Positions 8,565-16,132 of a stretch of 64,000 nt of DNA are shown here, piece by piece; the stretch's first letter is position 1, and every line of letters begins with the position of its first letter. The notes under the pieces were generated by a model. That model was given only the letters and a program-made list of their open reading frames with translations. It was not told the origin of the DNA and did no database searches. Position numbers and translations under genes: made by a program. The stretch comes from Polyangium mundeleinium (GTDB lineage: Bacteria; Myxococcota_A; Polyangia; Polyangiales; Polyangiaceae), in the NCBI RefSeq assembly GCF_028369105.1, contig NZ_JAQNDO010000001.1:3465001-3529000 (forward strand), written 5' to 3'.

Positions 8565-9803
8565 TTACGGGGGCAAACCGCGGAGGACGTGCGTCGCGAG
8601 CGACGTGCCGAGCTCCCGGTAGCCTCGTTGCGTCAGGTGCACGCCGTCGCCCGCCGCGCGCGCGGGCGACTCCGCAGCCCACGCCCGGATCGAGCCCTCG
8701 CCGCCCATGACGGCGTACGTGTCCCAGAAGCTGCACCCCGCTTGCCGCGCGCCCTCGCGGATCGCGTCACGAACGAGCGGCGTGCGTGCGCGCGTGTCGG
8801 CGCGATCCGTCGGCGCGAGCGCGAGGCAGTCCGTGTCGGGCGCGAAGCGACGGATGCGCTCCACGAGCCGCACGAGCCGCTGCGTGTACTTCACCGGATC
8901 CACGGCCACGTCGCCCGCCTCGTTCGTCCCGTACTCCAGCACGACGAGCGAAGGCTTCCGCCGGGCGACCTCGGCCCCGAAGCTCGCTTCATCCCAGGCG
9001 AGCGGCGTCCCGAACCGCGCCCCGTTGATCCCCAGCGTATCGAGCACCACGCCCGGCCGATCGGCTGGATCCGTCTCGATCACCACCCCGCAGATCTCGG
9101 GATTCCCGCGCGTGGGCACCACCTGCAGCGTCTCGCGCCCTTCGCTCACGAGCGTCAGGTGCCGCAGCTCGCCCGGCGGCTCGGTCGCGGTCGCGCGGAT
9201 CGTCGTCTTCGGCCCTGTGCCGAGCGAGACCTCGAACGCGTCGTCGGACGAGCGCAGCCGGTAACATACGTCCCACGACAGCCGGCTCGAGAGCCCTTCG
9301 TCCGTCACGTTCACCCGCGCCCTGCCGCTGCCGGCCGCGCCCGTCGTCACGACGCCCCCGAGCCCGAACACGCCGTCGCCCGTTCGTGACGATGCCGCCG
9401 GCACCTTCGGCCGGATCGTCCACTTGTCGTCGGTCGTGAGCTTCACGCCGTCGTGCCTGTATTGCTTCCAGCCGACGTGCACGAACCCCGGCCCGGCCTT
9501 GCCGAACCGCTTCTGCAGCACGTCGCGCAGCGCCCCGGTCCAGAAGTCCGCCTGCCCGTGGGAATCGCCGAGCCAGAGGATCCGCACGTGCGCCTTGCGA
9601 CCGCCCCGCGCGAGCTCGCGCAAGGCCGCCTGGAACCGCGAAAGCTCGGGCTCGCCCGCCGGGAGCGCGGGCGCCGGGGCCGCGGACGTGATCGCTTCCG
9701 GGATCCCCGTCTCGATCGGCGCGGCCGCGCTCGCCGACGCAGGAGGCGCGGGCGCTTCGGCGGACGCGGATGCCGACGCCGACGCGACGGGGCGCGACGG
9801 CAC
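8565..9803 (-). CDS. SGNH/GDSL-family hydrolase lipoprotein (start uncertain)
   Basis: At least 412 residues. SGNH motifs are visible: block I WLGDSHGQ with the nucleophile Ser, block III-like EYGTNEA, and the DGVHLT Asp-His pair near the C-terminus. These resemble secreted esterases/acetylesterases. The GTG at 9803 gives an Ala/Ser/Pro-rich N-terminus without a signal. The frame stays open upstream and reads WASALFTLVAAACGGEH, a convincing lipobox, but no ATG, GTG or TTG lies in frame before it; only a CTG at 9866 or an ATC codon is available. The true start is therefore probably unusual, overlapping or close to the end of the upstream SDR gene (9886). Likely an exported lipoprotein acting on an acylated cell-surface or environmental glycan (inference). 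Confidence 0.75.
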   Translation of the reverse strand: MPSRPVASASASASAEAPAPPASASAAAPIETGIPEAITSAAPAPALPAGEPELSRFQAALRELARGGRKAHVRILWLGDSHGQADFWTGALRDVLQKRFGKAGPGFVHVGWKQYRHDGVKLTTDDKWTIRPKVPAASSRTGDGVFGLGGVVTTGAAGSGRARVNVTDEGLSSRLSWDVCYRLRSSDDAFEVSLGTGPKTTIRATATEPPGELRHLTLVSEGRETLQVVPTRGNPEICGVVIETDPADRPGVVLDTLGINGARFGTPLAWDEASFGAEVARRKPSLVVLEYGTNEAGDVAVDPVKYTQRLVRLVERIRRFAPDTDCLALAPTDRADTRARTPLVRDAIREGARQAGCSFWDTYAVMGGEGSIRAWAAESPARAAGDGVHLTQRGYRELGTSLATHVLRGLPP

Positions 9804-9885
9804 CGGCCCAGCGTCGGCCGGCTGCCGATGTTCCCCGCCGCAGGCCGCGGCGACGAGCGTGAACAGAGCGCTTGCCCAGAGACCC

Positions 9886-11016
9886 TCAGGAGAACGGATC
9901 GTACACCTCCGCTTCGCCCCCCGGTGACGACGACGGCGGCCGCGGCGCCCGTCGCGCGTTGACGTGCTCGGCCACCTCGCGCACGAGCTCCTCGGCGTAC
10001 CCTTCGAACGGCGCGCACGTGATCCCCGTCCCCGCGAGCGCGCTCGTCGTGGCGCGCGCGTCGTACCGCACGCCCCGCGCGATCTGCTCCAGGAACGCCT
10101 TGGGGCTGCGCACGAAGCGCTCGATCCCCGGCGTGCGCAGGAGCATCGCCGCCGCGCTCGCAGGCACCTGCCGGAGCGCGCTGCCTCTCGCCGCGCGCGC
10201 GAGCACTTCGAAAAACCGCCGCGCCGAGATCGGGTGGGGATCCACGAGGTGGAACGTCTTGCCGCGCGCGCCCGGCATCCGCCCGAGCGCGCACGCCGCG
10301 CGGACCACGTAGTCCATCGACACCACGTGCACCGGTGCGTCGCCTCGTTGCGGCAGCGGCAGCGGGATCTCCGCCGGCGTCGTCAGCGCGAGCAGCGCCG
10401 CGAGGTGCAGCGCGTCGAGCCGATCGCCCGGCGCCGACGCCCCGACCACCGCCCCGGGCCGCACGATCACCGTCGGCACGTCCTTCGCGCGCCGGGCCAG
10501 CGCCTCGGCCCGCATTCGCGACCGCGCGGCCTCGTCGTGGAACTCCTGCCCCGCTTCCAGATCCTCCTCGTACACCACGCCTGTCCGGTCCCCGGACACG
10601 GCCGCCGTCGAGTGCACGACCAGAGCTTCGAGCGCGCTCGCCGCCCGCGCGAGCTCCAGGATCTCCGCCGTCGTCGCCACGTTTGCCCGCGCGGCCGTGG
10701 CCTCGTCCATCCCGACCCACGCCGCGTGCGCCGCGTGGTGGATCCGATCGACCTCCGAAGCGAGCTGCCGGTACTCCGCGCCCGAGAGCCCGAGATCCAT
10801 CGCCGCCGGATCGCCTTCGAGCACGCTCGTCCGCGCCGCGGCCTCCTCCCCGAGCGCGACGAGCGCCCGATCGGCCTCGGCCTTCTGCTCGGCGCGCACG
10901 ACCACGTACACGAACGCGCGTGGGTTCGTGGAGAGCACGTGCTCGGTGATCCGCTGCGCGTAGAGCGAAGGGAACCCGTTGATCAGCACGACCTCGTCGT
11001 GACCAGGGCGGGGCAC
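9886..11016 (-). CDS. SDR-like NAD(P)-binding protein (male-sterility/thioester-reductase-like), catalytic residues degenerate
   Basis: A 376-residue protein starting at GTG 11016, with TAAGCT 6 nt upstream. The Rossmann fold is recognisable (VVLINGFPSLYAQRI, VYVVVRAEQ, IHHAAHAAW, NVATTAEILELA, VVHSTAAVSG, TVIVRPGAVVG), resembling the NAD-binding domain of fatty acyl/thioester reductases. The usual GxxGFLG reads INGFPSLYAQ. The YxxxK catalytic pair is absent: the expected position reads EAARSRMRAEAL. It may therefore bind a nucleotide without normal SDR redox chemistry, or use other residues. It reads directly into the SGNH hydrolase gene. Confidence 0.75.
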   Translation of the reverse strand: MPRPGHDEVVLINGFPSLYAQRITEHVLSTNPRAFVYVVVRAEQKAEADRALVALGEEAAARTSVLEGDPAAMDLGLSGAEYRQLASEVDRIHHAAHAAWVGMDEATAARANVATTAEILELARAASALEALVVHSTAAVSGDRTGVVYEEDLEAGQEFHDEAARSRMRAEALARRAKDVPTVIVRPGAVVGASAPGDRLDALHLAALLALTTPAEIPLPLPQRGDAPVHVVSMDYVVRAACALGRMPGARGKTFHLVDPHPISARRFFEVLARAARGSALRQVPASAAAMLLRTPGIERFVRSPKAFLEQIARGVRYDARATTSALAGTGITCAPFEGYAEELVREVAEHVNARRAPRPPSSSPGGEAEVYDPFS

Positions 11017-11022
11017 GTACCG

Positions 11023-11028
11023 AGCTTA
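11023..11028 (-). promoter_or_regulatory. TANNNT -10-like element (TAAGCT)
   Basis: TAAGCT on the minus strand ends 6 nt before the GTG at 11016. The intervening CGGTAC leaves no room for a ribosome binding site, so transcription would be expected to start at or next to the start codon. Confidence 0.5.
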
Positions 11029-11077
11029 CCGCATGCGAACCACGTCGACCGGGGTGAAACGGGCGGGCAATTCGTAC

Positions 11078-11083
11078 TAGCCT
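11078..11083 (+). promoter_or_regulatory. TANNNT -10-like element (TAGCCT)
   Basis: TAGCCT ends 11 nt before the ATG at 11095. It forms a divergent pair with the minus-strand element at 11023-11028, so the SDR-like gene and the lipoprotein gene share a 78-nt promoter region. Confidence 0.45.
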
Positions 11084-11094
11084 GGCGACGTACG

Positions 11095-12933
11095 ATGAGC
11101 GCCTACGCCTCGCCCCTCCGCGGACGTCCTCGACGTGCCGTGACTCGTCTCGCCCGCGGGCTCCTTTTTGCCGTCGCCCTCGCGCTTCCCGCGACCCTCG
11201 CGGGTTGCAAGGGGGAGCAACCTCCGCCGCCGCAGAAGGTCGCGCCCCTGGAGCCGATCCCCGCGCCGGCCGGCCACCTCGCCGACGTCTTCGTCCCGAA
11301 CCCCGACGAGGCCTGGGCCAAGGCCCGCGCAGCCGTGGGCGGGCCCGCGCTTTTTCTCCCTTCGAACGCGAGCAACCTCGCGGTCACGTTCCTCGGCTTG
11401 CCGCTCGCCGTCTCGGCCGAGATCGACGGCAACCTCCCGCTCGTCGGCGCCCTCGTCGAGCGCCCCGGCGGAGGCCGCCCGCGCACGGCGATGGGCATCC
11501 ACGTGCGCGACGCGGGCAAGGTCGAGGGCTTGCTCGTGAAGGGCGAAAACGCACGCTTCCAGATCCGCGTCGACGAGAAGACCTCCATCACCCTCCTCGA
11601 ACCCAAGGACGGCGGCGCGCGCGCAGTCGCGATCGGCCTGCTCGGCAACTACCTCCTCTTCGCGCAAGACGCGGCAGATCTGCTCGAGGTCGGCCCGTAC
11701 GTCGTGCGGACCTTGCCCACGGCGAAGATGCCGAAGGCCGACGTCGCCTTCGAGCTGCCGCGCGAGGCGCTCGGCGGCCCGATCGAAAAGGGCCTGCGCT
11801 TGAGCTGGGAGAGCCTTCGTCCCCGCCCGCGCCCCAGCGCGACCGCCGACGGCGCCAAAGCGCCCACGCCGGTCCCGAGCCCGTTGAACGGTCTCATGGA
11901 CGCGCTCCTCGGCATCCTCGTCGAGCTCGACCACGCGCGCGTCACCCTCGACTTCGACGACCACGCAGCGCACCTGCGCCTCCTCGGCACGCCGCGCGAG
12001 GGCTCCGAAGGCGCCGCGAACATCGCCGCGATGACCGTCGGGGATCCACGCCGCCTGCTCGAATTGCCGGCCGACACCGACATCGCGATCTACCTGCAAG
12101 ACAGCGCAAAATCGCGCACGGCCGACGCAAAGAAATACGCGGACGCCCTCGCAGGCGCGATCGGCAAAGACATCCCGGAGGACGATCGCGCCGCCCTCTC
12201 CGCCGCGCTCGTCGCCCTCGCCGAGGCCCGCGGCGACGCGTTCACAGCCGGCGTCTCGCTCCTCTCCACCGGCCCCGCCATGTACGCGCGCAGCGACGTC
12301 GCCGACGAAGGCAAGCTCGACGCAGCCCTCGGCAACCTCCTCGGCCTCGCCAAACGAAAGAGCTTCGCCACGTGGCTCGGCCAGAACGAGATGGACGTCA
12401 GCACGAGCAAGACCGTCCTCGAAAACCTCCCAGGCGACATTCGTCGCATCCGCCTGACGCGCGTCGAAAACAAGGACAACAAGGGCAAGAAGGACGAAAA
12501 AGCGAGCAAGGACCGGAAAGACAAACCCAGCAAGGAAGGCGACAAGCCCGCCGCGCCCCTGGAGGGCGTGCCGAACAACATCGACGTCCTCTACACGCTC
12601 GGCAAAGACGGCCTCATCCTCGCAGCCGGCTACGACGCCAAAGCCGCATTCCGGGCCATCCTCGACGCGCCGGGCAAGGAAAACCTCTCCGGCCGCGCCG
12701 AGGCAAAAACCGCCGTCGGAGCCGTCGGCGACAAGACAGCATTCGTCGCCTTCGTGGACCCTTTGCGCCTCCTGAATCGCCGCGCAGGCAAAGCAGACCT
12801 CGGCCCGAGCGCGCCCGTCGTCTTCGCCCTCGGCAAGGGCGGAGAAGGCGTCGGGGCAAACGATCCGTGGATGCGCCTCGACATCGCAAACCTCGCCATT
12901 CAAGAACTCGTCAAGCGCCGCGGCGCGCTCTAG
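11095..12933 (+). CDS. Large secreted lipoprotein of unknown function
   Basis: A 612-residue protein. The ATG at 11095 begins a signal peptide with an Arg-rich n-region (RGRPRRAVTRLAR), a hydrophobic core and the lipobox ATLAGC, so it is a predicted lipoprotein. The body alternates beta-strand-like and helical segments without a domain I recognise. A Lys/Asp-rich, very hydrophilic linker (NKDNKGKKDEKASKDRK) lies at about 460-490. The C-terminal part (DKTAFVAFVDPLRLL) resembles the opening of the domain (HLADVFVPNPDEAWAK), which may reflect a duplicated fold. It is transcribed divergently from the SDR-like gene, and its stop codon is followed by the inverted multi-hairpin repeats. Confidence 0.8.
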   Translation: MSAYASPLRGRPRRAVTRLARGLLFAVALALPATLAGCKGEQPPPPQKVAPLEPIPAPAGHLADVFVPNPDEAWAKARAAVGGPALFLPSNASNLAVTFLGLPLAVSAEIDGNLPLVGALVERPGGGRPRTAMGIHVRDAGKVEGLLVKGENARFQIRVDEKTSITLLEPKDGGARAVAIGLLGNYLLFAQDAADLLEVGPYVVRTLPTAKMPKADVAFELPREALGGPIEKGLRLSWESLRPRPRPSATADGAKAPTPVPSPLNGLMDALLGILVELDHARVTLDFDDHAAHLRLLGTPREGSEGAANIAAMTVGDPRRLLELPADTDIAIYLQDSAKSRTADAKKYADALAGAIGKDIPEDDRAALSAALVALAEARGDAFTAGVSLLSTGPAMYARSDVADEGKLDAALGNLLGLAKRKSFATWLGQNEMDVSTSKTVLENLPGDIRRIRLTRVENKDNKGKKDEKASKDRKDKPSKEGDKPAAPLEGVPNNIDVLYTLGKDGLILAAGYDAKAAFRAILDAPGKENLSGRAEAKTAVGAVGDKTAFVAFVDPLRLLNRRAGKADLGPSAPVVFALGKGGEGVGANDPWMRLDIANLAIQELVKRRGAL

Positions 12934-12950
12934 TCTCGAGGGGACGCCTC

Positions 12951-13075
12951 GCCGGGGCGCTGCCCCGGGCCCCGCGGGGGCTGTTCGCCCCTCGACCCGA
13001 ACCAGGGCCAGCCCTGGACCTTTGGTGGAAGAACTGCGCGGTGCGCAGTTCTTCCAACGGGCCGGTGGCAAGACC
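12951..13075 (+). repeat. Multi-hairpin dispersed repeat, copy B
   Basis: Hairpins in order: CCGGGG-CGCTG-CCCCGG (12952-12968), a GGGG...CCCC stem around 12977-12991, CCAGGG-CCAG-CCCTGG (13002-13017), and a perfect 13-bp stem with a 3-nt loop at 13027-13055. The downstream flank GCCGGTGGCAAGACC is shared with copy C. Linker sequence and hairpin order match copy A. Confidence 0.8.
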
Positions 13076-13159
13076 ATGGAGGTGCGTCTCAAGCTGGCGA
13101 CGCGAACGTTGCCGGTTGAACCTGCAGCGCCGCGGCCTTGGTTGGCAGGGTCGTTTGCG

Positions 13160-13285
13160 GTCTTGCCAGCGGCTGTTCGATGAACTGCGCGGAGCGCAGT
13201 TCATCGACCCCGAGTCCAGCGCTTGCGCTGGTCCGGGTCCAGGGGCGGACAGCCCCGGTGGGGTCTGGGGCAAAGCCCCAGCGCA
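13160..13285 (-). repeat. Multi-hairpin dispersed repeat, copy C (inverted)
   Basis: Read on the minus strand this repeats copy B: TGGGG-CTTTG-CCCCA (13266-13280), GGGGC...GCCCC (13242-13256), CCAGCGC-AA-GCGCTGG (13216-13231), then a perfect 12-bp stem with a 3-nt loop (13179-13205) and the flank GCCGCTGGCAAGACC. Copies B and C are head to head around an 84-nt centre (13076-13159). They fill the 366 nt between two convergent genes and could form a large cruciform or a bidirectional terminator. Confidence 0.8.
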
Positions 13286-13299
13286 GCGCCCTCGCTACG

Positions 13300-14424
13300 T
13301 CAACGCTGCGTCGCCGCTGCGTCCCGTTCCTTTGCGTTTCGCACGCAGCGAAACCCCAGCCCCGGCACCTTGTACGTCCAGATTGCCCCGCCTCGGAAGG
13401 CGGCGAGGATCCCGCGGCCGCTCCGGTTCCATCCGCCGCCGCGCACGACCCGCGTCCCGATGTTTGCTCGTTCGTGTACCGGATCGACCTCGTCCTTGCC
13501 TGAATACGGCACGTAACTATCGATCACCCATTCCCACACGTTCCCGGCGAGGTCGTGGATGGGCCCGTTGGGCCAGATTTTATCCCCTTTGCGGTGCGTC
13601 CCCACCTTCGAGGGCCCGCCGCCGTGGCAGCCGCTGTCGCCGCCTGGCGAGACCAGGATGGACTGCGTGAAATCGGTGTGCTCGCACGTCGGCTCCTCCT
13701 CGCCCCAGGGCCATGACCGGCCGTCGCCCCCTGTCGCCGCCCACTCCCATTGCGCCTCGGTCGGCAGCCGCTTCCCGTATTGCTCGCAATAGTACTTCGA
13801 CATTGGATAATCGACGAGGTTCACCGGGTAGTCTGGCTTGTCGGGGTACGTGATCCACCGATCCGTACGCTGCGGCGCCTTGCAGCCTTTCTCCTCGACG
13901 CATTTCTTCATGGCGCCGGCCGTCACCTCGGTCTGGTCCATGCAGAACGGCTTCGTCAGGACCACCTTGTGCGGCAGGTCCGCGCGCCCCTTGCCGTGAT
14001 AGCCCGATTTTCGGTTGCCGAACCCGTAGGCCGACAGGTTCTTGCCCATCGTGAACCCTGCGGGCCCCGTCGCGGGCACGTACACCTCGCCCTTGGGACA
14101 AGCCGGCGCGCACGCGCCTGCCTCGCAATGCTCGATGTCGAGGCACGTCTTCACGGCCTCCGGCGCGCGCCCCGCCCCGGTGCAACGCACCACGCCCTCG
14201 CCCTCGCAGGCGAGCGCCCCCTCCGCCTTCCCCGCGCAGGGGCCGGTCTCTGGAGGCGCTGCCGCCGGGGTCGCCGTCGCTTCGGCGTCTGCGACCTGGC
14301 CGCTGTCCTTCGTCGAGGGGTCTCCGCCACTGTGTTCTGCGTCGTCCTCGTCACCCGGCAGCTGGGCGCAACCGGCGAGGGCCGCGAGGGCAGGGAGCAA
14401 GACGAGGACGCTGCGGCGGATCAC
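13300..14424 (-). CDS. Lipoprotein with formylglycine-generating-enzyme (SUMF1/FGE-sulfatase) fold
   Basis: A 374-residue protein. GTG at 14424; signal peptide with lipobox LAALAGC, then an acidic/Ala-rich linker. A short Cys-rich stretch follows (TGPCAGKAEGALACEGEG, HCEAGACAPACPKGE). From about residue 120 the FGE-sulfatase fold is clear: FTMGKN, KPFCMDQTEVTAGA, RLPTEAQWEWAATGG, WPWGEEEPTC, DLAGNVWEWV, VVRGGGWN and GFRCVRN. Secreted FGE-like domains without the copper/Cys catalytic pair are common in myxobacteria and often have structural or binding roles, so enzymatic formylglycine generation is not claimed. TAAGGT lies 7 nt before the GTG, and a 21-bp repeat array lies upstream. Confidence 0.88.
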   Translation of the reverse strand: MIRRSVLVLLPALAALAGCAQLPGDEDDAEHSGGDPSTKDSGQVADAEATATPAAAPPETGPCAGKAEGALACEGEGVVRCTGAGRAPEAVKTCLDIEHCEAGACAPACPKGEVYVPATGPAGFTMGKNLSAYGFGNRKSGYHGKGRADLPHKVVLTKPFCMDQTEVTAGAMKKCVEEKGCKAPQRTDRWITYPDKPDYPVNLVDYPMSKYYCEQYGKRLPTEAQWEWAATGGDGRSWPWGEEEPTCEHTDFTQSILVSPGGDSGCHGGGPSKVGTHRKGDKIWPNGPIHDLAGNVWEWVIDSYVPYSGKDEVDPVHERANIGTRVVRGGGWNRSGRGILAAFRGGAIWTYKVPGLGFRCVRNAKERDAAATQR

Positions 14425-14431
14425 CGACCGG

Positions 14432-14437
14432 ACCTTA
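14432..14437 (-). promoter_or_regulatory. TANNNT -10-like element (TAAGGT)
   Basis: TAAGGT on the minus strand ends 7 nt before the GTG at 14424. The spacer CCGGTCG has no Shine-Dalgarno. It sits between the start codon and the 21-bp repeat array. Confidence 0.5.
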
Positions 14438-14498
14438 CCCGCTCGCCCCGCGCGATCGCAAACGTTCCGCGCCCGCGGTCACTCCCCTGCTCCAGGAG

Positions 14499-14708
14499 GT
14501 GATTCCCCCCCTCCGGAACGTCGACCCCCGTATCCGACTTCACATTCCCCCCCTCCCCGGAAGTGATCCCCCTGCTCCCGGAAGTGATCCCCCTGCTCCC
14601 GGACGTGATCCCCCGTGACCGGTCTCACAATCCCCGGCTCCCAGGACGTGATCCCCCAGGGGGATCGTTCTCTGGAGCAGGGGGATCCCTTCTTTGAGCG
14701 GGGGATCA
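14499..14708. repeat. Iteron-like array of about 21-bp units, eight direct plus three inverted
   Basis: Cores related to GTGATCCCCC begin at 14499, 14520, 14541, 14563, 14584, 14605, 14626 and 14648, a constant 21-22 bp step. Units at 14563, 14584 and 14605 are nearly identical (GTGATCCCCCTGCTCCCGGA); those at 14520, 14541 and 14626 are degenerate. From 14659 the motif continues inverted (GGGGGATC at 14659, 14680 and 14700). The array fills the gap between the stop codon of the Cys-rich lipoprotein gene (14771) and the FGE-like lipoprotein promoter. A 21-bp step places every core on the same DNA face, as for operator or enhancer arrays. Open frames across it are a by-product of the repeat. 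Confidence 0.75.
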
Positions 14709-14770
14709 TGGTTTCCGACCCCGGCGACCTCCGCCGTGGCGCCGGTGCACGACGTCGAGCCCGGCGTCCG

Positions 14771-15409
14771 TCACGGACAATCTTGCGGGCACGGCATCGG
14801 CTCGTTCGGGTCGCAGACCCCGTCGCCGCAGGTCGCCTCCGGGCAGTCGTCGGGGCAGGACGCGGGCGTCTCGATTCCCACGCAGGCCCCGTCGCCGCAG
14901 ACGCTGCTCCCGAAGCACGACCCTTCGTGGCAGACCTGGAGCACGAGCGTGCAATCGAACGTCATCCACGACCCGCCGTCGGACGCGCAGACCTTCGCCA
15001 CGTTCCCCTCGCACATCTTCGTGTTCGGCGCGCAGACGGGCTCGCAGTCCTCGGGGCAGGATGCGAACGTCTCGCCGCCGCCGCACGCCTCGTCGCCGCA
15101 CGCCTCGCTCGGCATGCATGCCCCCTCGGCGCACGTCTCGCTCGGCACACACGCCCCTTCGGCGCAGACGAGGCCCTCGGTCGCGCAATCGATGCTCTCC
15201 CGCGATTGCCCGTCGGCCGCGCACGTCTCCGCGACCGTGCCCTTGCAGGTCTTGCTGCTCGGCGTGCAGAGCGTCGGGCAGCTCGGCACGCACCCGTCCT
15301 GATCGCCGCTCTCGACCTTGCCGCAGCCCGCGCCGAGGAGCACCAGCGCCGCGAAGACGACCGTCCCGAGGCGGCCCACCCCGTCCCGTCCGCGCAGCCC
15401 CCGGCTCAC
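14771..15409 (-). CDS. Cys-rich lipoprotein with CGDGxC repeats
   Basis: A 212-residue protein from a GTG at 15409 that overlaps the TGA of the endonuclease III gene. The N-terminus (SRGLRGRDGVGRLGTVVF) leads to the lipobox VLLGAGC. The rest is a chain of small disulfide-type modules: two of the form KTCKGTVAETCAADGQS/KMCEGNVAKVCASDG, then ACGDEACGGGETFASCPEDC, VCGDGACVGIETPASCPDDC and TCGDGVCDPNEPMPCPQDC. Such CGDGxC...E..xxCPxDC modules are frequent in secreted myxobacterial proteins and probably act as rigid spacers or binding domains. Co-transcription with nth is likely from the overlap, but a functional tie is not expected. Confidence 0.82.
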   Translation of the reverse strand: MSRGLRGRDGVGRLGTVVFAALVLLGAGCGKVESGDQDGCVPSCPTLCTPSSKTCKGTVAETCAADGQSRESIDCATEGLVCAEGACVPSETCAEGACMPSEACGDEACGGGETFASCPEDCEPVCAPNTKMCEGNVAKVCASDGGSWMTFDCTLVLQVCHEGSCFGSSVCGDGACVGIETPASCPDDCPEATCGDGVCDPNEPMPCPQDCP

Positions 15410-16044
15410 ACGTCGTTCCTCGGGCACACGTCGGAGAACATGCAATCGCCGCATTGGGGAGCCTTGGCCGTGCACGTGTACCTCCCGTGCAGCACCATCG
15501 CCGGGCCGAACTTCGTCCAGCGCGCCTCGGGCACCATGTGCATGAGATCCCGCTCGATCGCCTCGGGTTTTTCCTGCGTCGTGAGCCCCATCCGCTGGCT
15601 CACGCGCGCGACGTGCGTGTCCACGATGATGCCCGAGGCAATGTCCCACGCATTGTTCAGCACCACGTTCGCCGTCTTCCGCGCGACCCCGCGCAGCGCC
15701 GTGAGCTCTGCCATCGTCTGCGGCACCTCGCCCCCGTGCCGCTCGCAGAGCGCGCGGCACGTCTCCTGAACGGCCTTCGCTTTTTGCCGATAAGCGCCCG
15801 TCGGCTGCAAGATCTGCTCGAGCTCCTCCGTGTTCGCCTCGGCATAGTCCTTCGCCGTGCGGTATTTCGGGAAGAGCGTCTTCGTCACCTTGTTCACGCG
15901 CACGTCGGTGCATTGCGCGGCGAGGATCGTGGCGATGAGCAGCTCGAGCGGCGTCGTCCAGTCGAGCTCGTAACGAGCGTCCGGAAACTTCTCCTGGAGC
16001 CGCTCGAGCACCGTCGACATCGCGACCTCGCCAGACCTTGCCAT
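15406..16044 (-). CDS. nth: Endonuclease III (DNA glycosylase/AP lyase)
   Basis: A 212-residue protein, close to the family's usual 210-220. It removes oxidised pyrimidines in base excision repair. The ATG at 16044 is chosen for its AAGGAGGT Shine-Dalgarno; a downstream ATG at 16020 would also work. Diagnostic features: LELLIATILAAQCTD, the helix-hairpin-helix LRGVARKTANVVL with the catalytic Lys, VDTHVARVSQR with the catalytic Asp, and a C-terminal 4Fe-4S Cys pattern C-x6-C-x2-C-x5-C (CTAKAPQCGDCMFSDVC). It is followed by an overlapping lipoprotein gene. Confidence 0.97.
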   Translation of the reverse strand: MARSGEVAMSTVLERLQEKFPDARYELDWTTPLELLIATILAAQCTDVRVNKVTKTLFPKYRTAKDYAEANTEELEQILQPTGAYRQKAKAVQETCRALCERHGGEVPQTMAELTALRGVARKTANVVLNNAWDIASGIIVDTHVARVSQRMGLTTQEKPEAIERDLMHMVPEARWTKFGPAMVLHGRYTCTAKAPQCGDCMFSDVCPRNDV

Positions 16045-16082
16045 GCGAATGACCTCCTTCGTCCTCCGTGAGGACGAACCCG

Positions 16083-16088
16083 AGCCTA
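16083..16088 (-). promoter_or_regulatory. TANNNT -10-like element (TAGGCT) upstream of nth
   Basis: TAGGCT on the minus strand ends 38 nt before the nth ATG. Here the gene also has a strong Shine-Dalgarno, the leadered counterpart of the start-proximal elements. Confidence 0.3.
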
Positions 16089-16132
16089 CCCGAATCGAAT
16101 GGCCCTGGCGAGACCCGAATCTCACGGCTCGG

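Noticed and set aside
14479-14709. Small minus-strand frame with GDHFREQ repeats; also considered as a CRISPR array
   Set aside because: Reflects the 21-bp array; there are no unique spacers between repeats, and the repeats are shorter than CRISPR repeats.
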